64,000 nt of DNA, taken from CAZJWR01 sp964549765. GTDB taxonomy: Bacteria; Zixibacteria; MSB-5A5; GN15; JAAZOE01. The stretch is taken from positions 1 through 64,000 of the forward strand of contig CAZJWR010000001.1 in assembly GCA_964549765.1 (NCBI GenBank), in the 5' to 3' direction. Under the pieces are notes generated by a model. It saw nothing but the letters and a program-made list of their open reading frames with translations. It was not told the DNA's origin and made no database searches. Positions 42,491-51,044 of this stretch are shown piece after piece; the stretch's first letter is position 1, and every line of letters starts with the position of its first letter. The position numbers and the translations under genes were made by a program.

Positions 42491-43897
42491 ATGCCGAATA
42501 AGCCGATTGAACCGTTTCGCATAAAAGTTACCGAACCGATCAGCCTCCCGTCGCTCGAAGAGCGCATCAAGGGTATCGAGGAGGCAGGGTATAACGTATT
42601 TCGCATACGATCCGAGGATATTTTCGTGGATTTGTTGACCGATTCCGGCACCGGCGCCATGTCGCAGAATCAATGGGCCGGCCTGATGATCGGGGATGAG
42701 GCGTATGCCTGCAGCCGCAACTGGTTTCATTTCGAGGCGACCGTCAAGCATATCTTCCAGAAGCGATTCGTGCTGCCCTGTCATCAGGGACGGGTGGCCG
42801 AGAATATTCTTTTTTCGACGATTCTGAAAAAGGGCGATTACATTCCCAACAATACCCATTTCGATACCACCCGGGCCAATACCATGCATAAGGGCGGGAT
42901 CGCCGTCGATCTGCCCTGCCGGGAACTGGACGACGAGGAGTCCGATTTTCCCTTTAAAGGGAACATGGATACGGCCGGGCTGGCCGCGTTCATCAATAAG
43001 GTCGGACCGGACAAAATCCCGGTCGTGGTGATGACTCTGACCAATAATTCGGTCGGAGGGCAACCGGTGTCGATGGCCAATATCGTCGAGACCAAAAAGA
43101 TTTGTGAGCGGAACGGGATTCCTTTGTTTTTCGACGCCGCCCGGTTTGCCGAAAACGCCTGGTTCATCAAAATGAACGAAACCGGCTTTGGAAAACGGGC
43201 CGTCGAATCGATCGCGCAGGAGATGTGCGCTCATGCCGACGGCATCATGATGTCGGCCAAGAAAGACGGCCTGGTCAATATGGGCGGATTTTTGGCGGTC
43301 AACGACGAGGATTTGGCGGGACGGCTGAAAGAATTGTTGATTATGATCGAAGGGTTCCCGACCTACGGCGGTTTAAACGGTCGGGACCTGGAAGCGATAT
43401 CGATCGGGCTGATGGAATCGCTCAACGAGGAATATCTGGCGTACCGTACTGGGCAGATAGCCTATCTCGGCGAATTGCTGCGGCAAGCGGGATGCCCGAT
43501 CATCATGCCGACCGGCGGCCATGCCGTGTTCATCGACGCCGGCAAGCTGTTGCCGCATATCCCGGCGCTACAATTTCCGGGGCAGTCGATGACGGTCGAG
43601 TTTTATCGCCGGGGAGGTATCCGGACGGTCGAAATCGGATCGTTGATGTTCGGCAGCGTCGATCCCGAGACGGGTGAGACAATTTCCCCCAAGCGCGAGC
43701 TAGTGCGCCTGGCGGTGCCGCGCCGGATGTATACCAATACGCATATGGAATACGTCGCTGACGTGGCCACGGAAATCGTCAAAGACAAAGACAAATTACG
43801 AGGATACAAGATCGTCGACGAGCCGGATTTCCTGCGTCATTTCACGTGTACGATGCAGGAGATCACGGAAAACCCGGCGGGCGTCGTGTCGGAGTAA
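42491..43897 (+). CDS. tnaA: Tryptophanase (beta-eliminating lyase)
   Basis: 468 residues from ATG 42491 (two GTG codons precede it in frame). PLP lysine lies in MSAKKDGLVNMGG (Lys257/258). EGFPTYGGL, DAGKLLPHIPALQFPGQ and GIRTVEIGSLMFG match tryptophanase better than tyrosine phenol-lyase, which has a substrate-binding Arg where VEIGS stands here. It splits tryptophan to indole, pyruvate and ammonia. Together with Ior it gives the cell two routes for tryptophan: elimination, or oxidation of the keto acid. Tyrosine phenol-lyase activity cannot be fully excluded. Confidence 0.9.
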   Translation: MPNKPIEPFRIKVTEPISLPSLEERIKGIEEAGYNVFRIRSEDIFVDLLTDSGTGAMSQNQWAGLMIGDEAYACSRNWFHFEATVKHIFQKRFVLPCHQGRVAENILFSTILKKGDYIPNNTHFDTTRANTMHKGGIAVDLPCRELDDEESDFPFKGNMDTAGLAAFINKVGPDKIPVVVMTLTNNSVGGQPVSMANIVETKKICERNGIPLFFDAARFAENAWFIKMNETGFGKRAVESIAQEMCAHADGIMMSAKKDGLVNMGGFLAVNDEDLAGRLKELLIMIEGFPTYGGLNGRDLEAISIGLMESLNEEYLAYRTGQIAYLGELLRQAGCPIIMPTGGHAVFIDAGKLLPHIPALQFPGQSMTVEFYRRGGIRTVEIGSLMFGSVDPETGETISPKRELVRLAVPRRMYTNTHMEYVADVATEIVKDKDKLRGYKIVDEPDFLRHFTCTMQEITENPAGVVSE

Positions 43898-44111
43898 ATT
43901 CCTCAGGAATTCTCGCGATCACGGATATGCATCCGAATTCACTTATTGGCCAATCGGATGCAGCTATATCAAGCGTATTTTCCGGAACCGGGACGGGCGT
44001 TTGGTGTTAAACGTTTGAAGTCTATATGAGTACGTCATGAATCGTTACCGGGGACTGATTTCGGCCACGATTTTGCCTTGGACAAGACGGACAAATAAAC
44101 CCGCAAATCTC

Positions 44112-44151
44112 TTGACTTGTGGGCGATAAATGACTAAACTATAACGTTTAG
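44112..44151 (+). promoter_or_regulatory. Promoter with overlapping palindrome upstream of the C25 peptidase
   Basis: TTGACT (44112-44117) and TAAACT (44135-44140) with a 17-base spacer. A palindrome CTAAAC-N6-GTTTAG (44134-44151) overlaps the -10 box, as an operator would. Transcription would start near 44147, just before the structured RNA, leaving a leader of about 200 bases. The stretch 43898-44111 before it holds nothing I can support. Confidence 0.55.
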
Positions 44152-44175
44152 AGCAACGTTTGTATTTATAAGGAG

Positions 44176-44306
44176 ATACTATCGAAAGCTGGTTAAAGGG
44201 TAACTGAATTTAACAAGCGGCTCTTGACAGCACCGACGGGTTTGATGCACCGATGCCGCATGAGACATAATTGATGATCTACCCTTTAGCAGCGGTTGGA
44301 TAGTAT
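44176..44306 (+). ncRNA. Structured leader RNA, unclassified
   Basis: Three stacked helices are formed by distant segments: ATACTATC (44176-44183) with GATAGTAT (44299-44306), GCTG (44188-44191) with CAGC (44289-44292), and TAAAGGGTA (44194-44202) with TACCCTTTA (44280-44288). Inside, GCGGC (44217-44221) pairs with GCCGC (44255-44259). That is 21 outer base pairs around a branched core, lying between the promoter and the C25 gene start. I compared it by eye with common riboswitch cores (TPP, cobalamin, c-di-GMP, glycine, ydaO) and saw no match. The only sensible roles are a cis-regulatory element or a small RNA. Confidence 0.5.
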
Positions 44307-44344
44307 GATTATTTGTCCAGCCGTGTTAGGGCTACGCCCGTGAC

Positions 44345-47300
44345 ATGGTTTTTTTTGTGAGAAAATACTTCCTGACTCAGACCGATCTTTTCACGGCAAT
44401 TATCGCTATCTTCGCCGCAACGGTTACGACGACAGTATCCGGGGCGTCGGCGTCGCATTACCCCGACGTCGTCGTGCAGGACGTTTCCGATAATCATATC
44501 ATCGTCACTTATACGCCATTGTTGTCGAATGACCTGACCACGGTCGGCGAGACCGCGCCGTACCCATACGGCGACGGGGAAGTTACCGGGCGGGTGATTC
44601 TCGTGGCGGTACCGCCGGGCGGCGATATCAGTTTCAGCGCGACTTTCCAGCAAGCGGGATTTATCACCCCGTCGGCGGACGGGCGATATATCACTGCCGA
44701 GACGCCACTGGTGGTGCGCGAGGGAATGTTTTCGTCGCGGGGACATCGGTTTGTCCGCCTGCTCGTTTTTCCGCAACGGCTGGAGGATGGCCGGCTGGCG
44801 GTGTATACGAATTTTGTGATCGACGTAACGTTCACGGGGACAAAGAGGTCGGCGGCGATTCAGGCGCGTTTATCGCGTTTGGATTCAATCATGGCCGGCA
44901 CGGTGATTAATTCCGGGCAGTTTTACAAATTCGGCGTAGCCTCTGCTTCTCAGGCAATGAAGAGGCAGGTCGTCGATCCGTTTGCCGGATCGGCATCGTG
45001 GGCGAGGATTGCGGTCACCGAAAGCGGCGTTACGCGGCTAACCGGGGCGCAGTTGGCGCAGGCCGGTTTCAATCTGACCGACCTTCGTTCCGATTCAATC
45101 AGAATGTTTTATGCCGGAGGGACCAATCCCGAATATTCACCGGCGGCGCCCGATCCCGAATTATATCAGATTGCCATTTCGGTCGTGGGTGGCGGCGACG
45201 GGAATTTCGGCGCCGGGGATTATCTACTGTTTTATGCCGAGGCGCCCAGCCGATTCGAATTCGTCGACGGTCATCCGGGATATCTTAAGAACTCGTACAA
45301 CGATAAAAATTATTATTGGCTGGCCTTGGGCGGCCAGGAAAGCCAGCCAGCGCTTCGCTGGACCTTCGTTTCGGGGGCGCCGTCGGGATCTTCTGATGCT
45401 GTCGTGTCGACGACGCGGCACTCGATTCGGGTCGAGCAGGACAAAATAATCAAAGTGGACAGCGATGGCCGCATCCGGGACTATTTCAACTGGTACTGGT
45501 CGAATAAGACGGATCAGGCGATTTCGGCCAACCTCCTCAACTGCGTGCCCGGCGATTCCGTCAGCGTCGTGCTCTCGGCCGTAAGCATTTTTGCCGGGAC
45601 GACCCTGCGGTTAAACGGCGTGCCCATGTCGGCGGGGTATATCAGCAACAACAAATATCACTTCTGGGATAATTCGGGCGCGGCCGTTTCGGGTTTGAAT
45701 GTGTTTGATGCACACGTAACGACCGGGGTGGGCAGTCCCTACCTGGATTACCTCGACATCGATTATCCCATGCACCTTTGGTATTCCGGGCGGCAGATGG
45801 AATTGAATTCGACCGGGCATGCCGGGTATATCGAATATGTCGTGAGCGGATATACAGCGTCCCATCAGGTGCTGGATATTACCGATCCGGATGCGCCGAT
45901 AATCATTTCAGGCGTGAAGATTGTCACCGATACAGCCTATTTCGAGCGTCCGGAGTTGGCGCAGTCGGTGTCGCGGTATCTTGTGTACGCGTCGGGCGAC
46001 GTTTATTCCCCGGTGGCGGTAGACAGAATCACCATCGGCGCGCTTCGCAACGACGTCGCCCAGCATGATTGCGTGGCTATCGCCCCGAGAAGATTTCTGA
46101 GCGCTCTCGATGATTACGTTCAGTATCGTCTGGCACAGAGCGGCTATCGAATAAAACTGGCGGCGGTGGAGGATATCTACGACGAGTTCGGTTTCGGCTT
46201 GGAATCGCCGATGGCCATCCGCAACTATCTCCGGTATGCCTACGAGCATTTCGATCCGCCGGTTCCGTTTGCAGCGCTTCTGGTCGGCGACGGTCACTAC
46301 GATTATCTGGACAATCTGGGTCTGCATACCCCCTCATATATTCCGCCGTTTCTCTGGGATCGGGATTTTTCAGCCGGCGATGACAATTATGTCTATTTCG
46401 GCCAATACGACTGGCTCGATTCCGACAGCAGTTATGTCTATCAATCCGATCGCGGCTGGGATATGATGATCGCCCGCTGGCCGGTGCGGTCTACATCCGA
46501 AATCGCGGATCATATCGCGGCCATCAAGCAATACGAATCTCCGGAGGGAAAGGGAAGCTGGCGGAGCCGCATTACCTATGTGGCCGACGACGAGTTCAAG
46601 GGCGGCTATTCCGGCGAGATTATTCATACGGCCCAAGCCGAGACGCTGGCGGTGTATCATACCCCGGCCGAGTTCGTCAAACAGAAAATATACCTGACCG
46701 ATTACCCGTTTGCCTCCAACGGCGAAAAGCCGGCCGCCACCGACGACATCATCAAGGCTGTCAATGACGGAACGCTAATGCTCAATTACATCGGTCACGG
46801 ATCGCCCGACGTGTGGGCCGACGAGCACGTGCTGCGCAAATCGCGCGACCTGGGACGCATGACCAACACCGACAAACCGACCGTTATCGTGGCCGGATCG
46901 TGTTCCATCGGCTTTTTCGACGATCCCGGGCAGGAGGGGATGGCCGAGGTGTTGTTCCGCCAGCCGGGCGGGGCGATCGAGACAGTATCAGCGACGCGGC
47001 TGGTGTACGCCACCGACAACGCCATATTCAATTATGACCTGTACGACGGGATTTTCGGCCAGCGGTTGAACGTCAGCGAGGCGACCTATGCGGCCAAGAT
47101 GATGCATCAGTATGGATTCAATTATTCGCTGGTGCTCAATGATCGCACTTACGTCGTGTTCGGCGATCCTCTCGGCAAGTTCGGGATTCCCGAATATCAT
47201 CTGGTGTTTTCGACGGCGGACAGCGTCCTGACGCCCTTGCAGCAATTCACGTTTACCGGCACAGCGACCGATGACGATGGAAATCCGGCGGCCGTCGACG

Positions 47301-48238
47301 GCCTGGCCGACATCACCGTTTTCGACTCCCGTATCGTCAAGCATCACCCCCTCGGCATCGATTATAGCCTCGGCGGGCCGGTCATATTCCGGGGCTCGGT
47401 CGAGGTTCAGGGAGGTCAGTTCTCGGGTGCATTCATGGTTCCGCTCGACGTCGATTACGGCGGGCTTTCGGCCAAGATCAACGGTTACGCCGACTTCGGC
47501 GCCGTCTCGGCCATCGGCGGTCTCGATTCCCTGGCGGTCGCCCTGACGGCGGCGACAACCGGCGATAATACCGGGCCGGAGATCGAATATCGGTTCGCCG
47601 ACGTTCCGGATTTCGTTTCCGGCGACCGCATTCCCACGAACGCCACGATCACGCTGGTACTCGACGATGAGTCGGGTATAAATTTGACCGGGGGATTGGG
47701 GCATAGAATCGAAATGGTTATCGACAATGACAACAGCGCCACGGTCAATCTGACGGATCGTTTCACGTATACCCCCGGCAGTTATCGCCAGGGGGGACTC
47801 GAATTCGCCCTGCCGGACCTCACTCCGGAAAAACACATCTTCCGGATCACGGCGTGGGACAACGCCAACAACCCGGCTTCGGTGGAATTCGAGGCGGTCC
47901 CGTCACAGGAAAGCCGGATCGCTATCAACGAGGTTCTCAACTGGCCCAACCCGATGGAGGAGCGGACGGAATTCTTCTTCGATCTGTCGGAATCGGCGGA
48001 ATCGGTGGAGCTGCAGATTTTCACGCTGGCCGGGCGGTTGATAAAATCATTCCGGGCCGAAGATGTCACGGTCGGCCGCAACCGCCGATTCGTTTGGGAC
48101 GGCCGGGACATGGACGGCGACCGGGTGGCGCAAGGCGTGTACATATACAAAATTACGGCCCGGGGCCGGTCTGGTAACTGGGCGAAATCATCCGATACTA
48201 GGGCTGAGGCCTTTGGGAAAGTGGTTGTGCTGAATTAG
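44345..48238 (+). CDS. Gingipain-like C25 peptidase with type IX-style C-terminal domain (PorU-like)
   Basis: 1297 residues. A signal segment lies in the first 35 residues, followed by a PorU-like N-terminal propeptide region. The caspase-fold C25 domain spans about 560-960, with catalytic His818 in NYIGHGSPDVWADE and Cys853 in AGSCSIGFFDDP. Beta domains follow, and the end is a FlgD-like/T9SS-type module (NEVLNWPNPMEERTEFFFDL ... GVYIYKITARG). PorU is the sortase that trims and attaches type IX cargo, and the next gene is PorV-like, its known partner. It could instead be a secreted cargo protease. The ribosome-binding site is weak for both ATG 44345 and the in-frame GTG at 44357. Confidence 0.88.
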   Translation: MVFFVRKYFLTQTDLFTAIIAIFAATVTTTVSGASASHYPDVVVQDVSDNHIIVTYTPLLSNDLTTVGETAPYPYGDGEVTGRVILVAVPPGGDISFSATFQQAGFITPSADGRYITAETPLVVREGMFSSRGHRFVRLLVFPQRLEDGRLAVYTNFVIDVTFTGTKRSAAIQARLSRLDSIMAGTVINSGQFYKFGVASASQAMKRQVVDPFAGSASWARIAVTESGVTRLTGAQLAQAGFNLTDLRSDSIRMFYAGGTNPEYSPAAPDPELYQIAISVVGGGDGNFGAGDYLLFYAEAPSRFEFVDGHPGYLKNSYNDKNYYWLALGGQESQPALRWTFVSGAPSGSSDAVVSTTRHSIRVEQDKIIKVDSDGRIRDYFNWYWSNKTDQAISANLLNCVPGDSVSVVLSAVSIFAGTTLRLNGVPMSAGYISNNKYHFWDNSGAAVSGLNVFDAHVTTGVGSPYLDYLDIDYPMHLWYSGRQMELNSTGHAGYIEYVVSGYTASHQVLDITDPDAPIIISGVKIVTDTAYFERPELAQSVSRYLVYASGDVYSPVAVDRITIGALRNDVAQHDCVAIAPRRFLSALDDYVQYRLAQSGYRIKLAAVEDIYDEFGFGLESPMAIRNYLRYAYEHFDPPVPFAALLVGDGHYDYLDNLGLHTPSYIPPFLWDRDFSAGDDNYVYFGQYDWLDSDSSYVYQSDRGWDMMIARWPVRSTSEIADHIAAIKQYESPEGKGSWRSRITYVADDEFKGGYSGEIIHTAQAETLAVYHTPAEFVKQKIYLTDYPFASNGEKPAATDDIIKAVNDGTLMLNYIGHGSPDVWADEHVLRKSRDLGRMTNTDKPTVIVAGSCSIGFFDDPGQEGMAEVLFRQPGGAIETVSATRLVYATDNAIFNYDLYDGIFGQRLNVSEATYAAKMMHQYGFNYSLVLNDRTYVVFGDPLGKFGIPEYHLVFSTADSVLTPLQQFTFTGTATDDDGNPAAVDGLADITVFDSRIVKHHPLGIDYSLGGPVIFRGSVEVQGGQFSGAFMVPLDVDYGGLSAKINGYADFGAVSAIGGLDSLAVALTAATTGDNTGPEIEYRFADVPDFVSGDRIPTNATITLVLDDESGINLTGGLGHRIEMVIDNDNSATVNLTDRFTYTPGSYRQGGLEFALPDLTPEKHIFRITAWDNANNPASVEFEAVPSQESRIAINEVLNWPNPMEERTEFFFDLSESAESVELQIFTLAGRLIKSFRAEDVTVGRNRRFVWDGRDMDGDRVAQGVYIYKITARGRSGNWAKSSDTRAEAFGKVVVLN

Positions 48239-48284
48239 CAAATAACAGATTTGGGTTTGACACCTAAGTTGGGAGAATATGGTT

Positions 48285-50972
48285 ATGAAACAGGTTCACA
48301 TTCTGGCGATCATCGTGGCGCTGACGGTCCTGATGGCGGCTTCGGCGGCCCAGGCAGTATCGAACGCGGCCGTGATCTACCTGCGCGTCGCCGCCGGCGC
48401 CCGGCAGGCCGGTATGGGCGAAGCGTTCGTATCGATCGCCGATGACGCGACGGCAACCTATTGGAATCCCGCAGGATTGGGCAACGCGCCGATCGCCGGG
48501 AAACTGGAGGAGGTCGTCCTCCCCAGCGACTATGGCGAGATTACCGACGCCGTGACGATTGAGGGCCCGGGCGGCGAATCCGAAACGTGGGTTCTGGCCG
48601 GCTCCCAACTACTTATGTATGATGGGAAAACGTGGCACACCGGCAAAGACTATATGACATCGTCGGATCAAACCCTGCTCGACTTTCTGCGGACGATAAT
48701 CAGCACCGACGATCCGGCGCAGCTACAGCTGATGGCCAAGAAAGTCGTGGCGGCCAACTGCCCCGTTCCCCCGGAGCAGATCGATCAATTGATTCAGGAT
48801 GTGCGCAAAGCAGTTCCGGCGGATTATGCCGAGATGAACGATCTCAATCGCGGGCTGGATACATTGAAGGCGGGTTACGGCATGTGTCTGATGAATACGG
48901 AACGATTCCGCGACCTGCAGAACAAATTGGCGGACGGCCTCAAGGACAGCGTGCTGACGGCGGAAGAGACGGACAAGATCACGTTTTCGCTCGACCGCGC
49001 CGTTTTGCGTTTTCTGCCGAGCCGGCTCATGGTTCCGTATTCGGCCGGTATCGACGCCGACATGATCTGCCTGGGAAGCACCGGACGGTATCTCTGGGTG
49101 GGAACTAATGACGGCGTCTATCGTCGCTCGGGGGCGCTCTGGGCGCGTTATTCGAGAGACAACGGCCTCCCCTCGGATACGATTCTTTCCATGGATCAGA
49201 CCGGCGAATACCTGATGATCGGGACCTCGCAGGGTCCGGTGATGTATTATCAGGGCAGTTTCACGGCGTTTCCGGAGTTGTCGGCGGCGCCAGTGACGGC
49301 GATTACATATGCGTCCGCCACGCAGGCCTATGCGGCGATAGGGCAGGTTATTTATCATTTCGACGGTAAAAGCTGGACCGAAGGGGATCCGTATACGGTC
49401 CGAATCGACGACTCGCTCGACAAAATCGCGGATCGTATTTCGATCTACCATACCCCGTCGGAACATCAGTACCTGATCGAGAGAATCATCGCGCTCAACG
49501 AAAATAATGTCCCTCCGCCGCCCGGCGCGGCCTCTCAGACGGCCGATTCCACCGAATCCCCGGCGGAGGCATCCGCCGAAACCGCCGGTGAGGATATGCC
49601 GGCGCCGACTCAGGCAAATTCTCCCTATCCCTGGCTGACCGAGGGAAATGTCATCCAGGTGCCGTACGGTCCGCGCTTTCCCTTCGGCGTGACGGCGATG
49701 CGCTACGGGCTTTTTGATATTCTGTGGGTCGGCACTGGCAGCGGCCTGCTGTCATTCAACGGACAAAGCTGGACGACGTACGGCTATCAGGAATTCGTCG
49801 TACCGGAAACGGATTCGGCAGGAAACGGCGCGCCGATGACGACGGACGAGATTGCGGCGAAATTCCTTCGGACCACCGATTCAAGCAAGATTGCCATTCT
49901 GGCGGCCAATATCAGTGAATACAACGACCTGAACGACCAGCCGGTTGTGCCGGGAGATACTGTGTACGTGTATTCGTCCAACCTCGGTTCGGCCATCCGG
50001 TCGATCGGTTCGGTCATGGGCGAGTTGTATGTCGGCACCGAATTCAACGTCATGAAGAGGACGGATTCCGGTTGGGAACCGGCGCAGACGGGAACTCCCA
50101 AGCGGGAGCAGCTGGTGGCCGCATACGATTTCAAGGGCGAGGCGTTTTTCGTTTCAGCGCACCGTCTGAATCTCGAAACCAGCGGGCAGAAGGAATTCGT
50201 AGCCATGTTCGTCAAATGGTTGCCGACGCTGGATGCCGACATGTATTACGGTTTCGCCTCCTATGTCCATAATTCCCGGGGGTTGGGCACCTTCGGATTG
50301 AGTTTCATCTACCTCAGCTACGGCTTGATTCAGTTCACCGATGAAGAGGGCCGGCCGCTGGGTGAAGGTCACCCGTTCGAGTTGACGGTGGCGGGATCGT
50401 TCGGAACATCGATCAATTCCAAGCTGAAACTGGGCGGCACCGTGAAGTTCATTCATTCGCACCTGTCCGACATCGGCGCGGGCAGCGAACAGGGCAAGGG
50501 TATCGCGTCCGACTTCGCCGTCGACGCCGGTATTCTCTACAAGATCACCGATCGGCTTCAGTTCGGGTCGGCCCTGACCAATCTCGGCCCCGACATCAAG
50601 TACATCGACGCTGCTCAGGCGGACCCGCTGCCGCGCAACCTGGCGGTCGGGCTTTCCTACAAAGTTTGGGATACGCCGTACAACAGCCTCGTCGTCCAGG
50701 GTGAATTGAACAAGATGCTGGTCGACCTCAACCACGGTTTCGGCCGGGAATTGGAATATGCCTGGCGGTCTATCGGCGCCGAATATTGGTATGCGAATTT
50801 TATCGCACTTCGCGCCGGATATAAGTATGATAAGGAAGGTGAAGTCAAGCACATGACGTTCGGCGCCGGGCTCCAGTACGGAGCGGCCCGCTTCGACCTG
50901 GCATATATTCCCTCGTCGGTCGATTCGCCGCTGGCGAATACGTTGCGGATAGCCTTCAGCCTGACGTTTTAG
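48285..50972 (+). CDS. PorV-like outer-membrane barrel with inserted propeller domain
   Basis: 895 residues from ATG 48285 (an ATG two codons earlier is possible); signal peptide MKQVHILAIIVALTVLMAASAAQA. Just after it comes the PorV/UPF0164 opening GARQAGMGEAFVSIADDATATYWNPAGL. The barrel then breaks off and about 540 residues are inserted, including a two-component-sensor-type propeller (LWVGTNDGVYRRSGALWARYS, LMIGTSQGPVMYY). The barrel resumes from about residue 640 (GFASYVHNSRGLGTFGLSFI ... FGSALTNLGPDIKYID). PorV shuttles type IX cargo to the PorU sortase. Normal PorV proteins have no such insert, so this is a variant. The gene follows the C25 gene directly. Confidence 0.82.
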   Translation: MKQVHILAIIVALTVLMAASAAQAVSNAAVIYLRVAAGARQAGMGEAFVSIADDATATYWNPAGLGNAPIAGKLEEVVLPSDYGEITDAVTIEGPGGESETWVLAGSQLLMYDGKTWHTGKDYMTSSDQTLLDFLRTIISTDDPAQLQLMAKKVVAANCPVPPEQIDQLIQDVRKAVPADYAEMNDLNRGLDTLKAGYGMCLMNTERFRDLQNKLADGLKDSVLTAEETDKITFSLDRAVLRFLPSRLMVPYSAGIDADMICLGSTGRYLWVGTNDGVYRRSGALWARYSRDNGLPSDTILSMDQTGEYLMIGTSQGPVMYYQGSFTAFPELSAAPVTAITYASATQAYAAIGQVIYHFDGKSWTEGDPYTVRIDDSLDKIADRISIYHTPSEHQYLIERIIALNENNVPPPPGAASQTADSTESPAEASAETAGEDMPAPTQANSPYPWLTEGNVIQVPYGPRFPFGVTAMRYGLFDILWVGTGSGLLSFNGQSWTTYGYQEFVVPETDSAGNGAPMTTDEIAAKFLRTTDSSKIAILAANISEYNDLNDQPVVPGDTVYVYSSNLGSAIRSIGSVMGELYVGTEFNVMKRTDSGWEPAQTGTPKREQLVAAYDFKGEAFFVSAHRLNLETSGQKEFVAMFVKWLPTLDADMYYGFASYVHNSRGLGTFGLSFIYLSYGLIQFTDEEGRPLGEGHPFELTVAGSFGTSINSKLKLGGTVKFIHSHLSDIGAGSEQGKGIASDFAVDAGILYKITDRLQFGSALTNLGPDIKYIDAAQADPLPRNLAVGLSYKVWDTPYNSLVVQGELNKMLVDLNHGFGRELEYAWRSIGAEYWYANFIALRAGYKYDKEGEVKHMTFGAGLQYGAARFDLAYIPSSVDSPLANTLRIAFSLTF

Positions 50973-51044
50973 GCGAATTGATCCGAGCCGGCCGCCGCTC
51001 ACCGGCCGCCGGCTCCATGGGAAGTTCGGTAGCATGGGAAGAGC

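Noticed and set aside
42491..43897. Tyrosine phenol-lyase as identity
   Set aside because: The region carrying the tyrosine-specific Arg in that enzyme reads VEIGS here, as in tryptophanase, and other blocks fit tryptophanase better.
44161..44200. AAGGAG at 44170 as start of a small gene upstream of the C25 gene
   Set aside because: No ATG, GTG or TTG lies at a workable distance; the segment is better explained as part of the structured leader.
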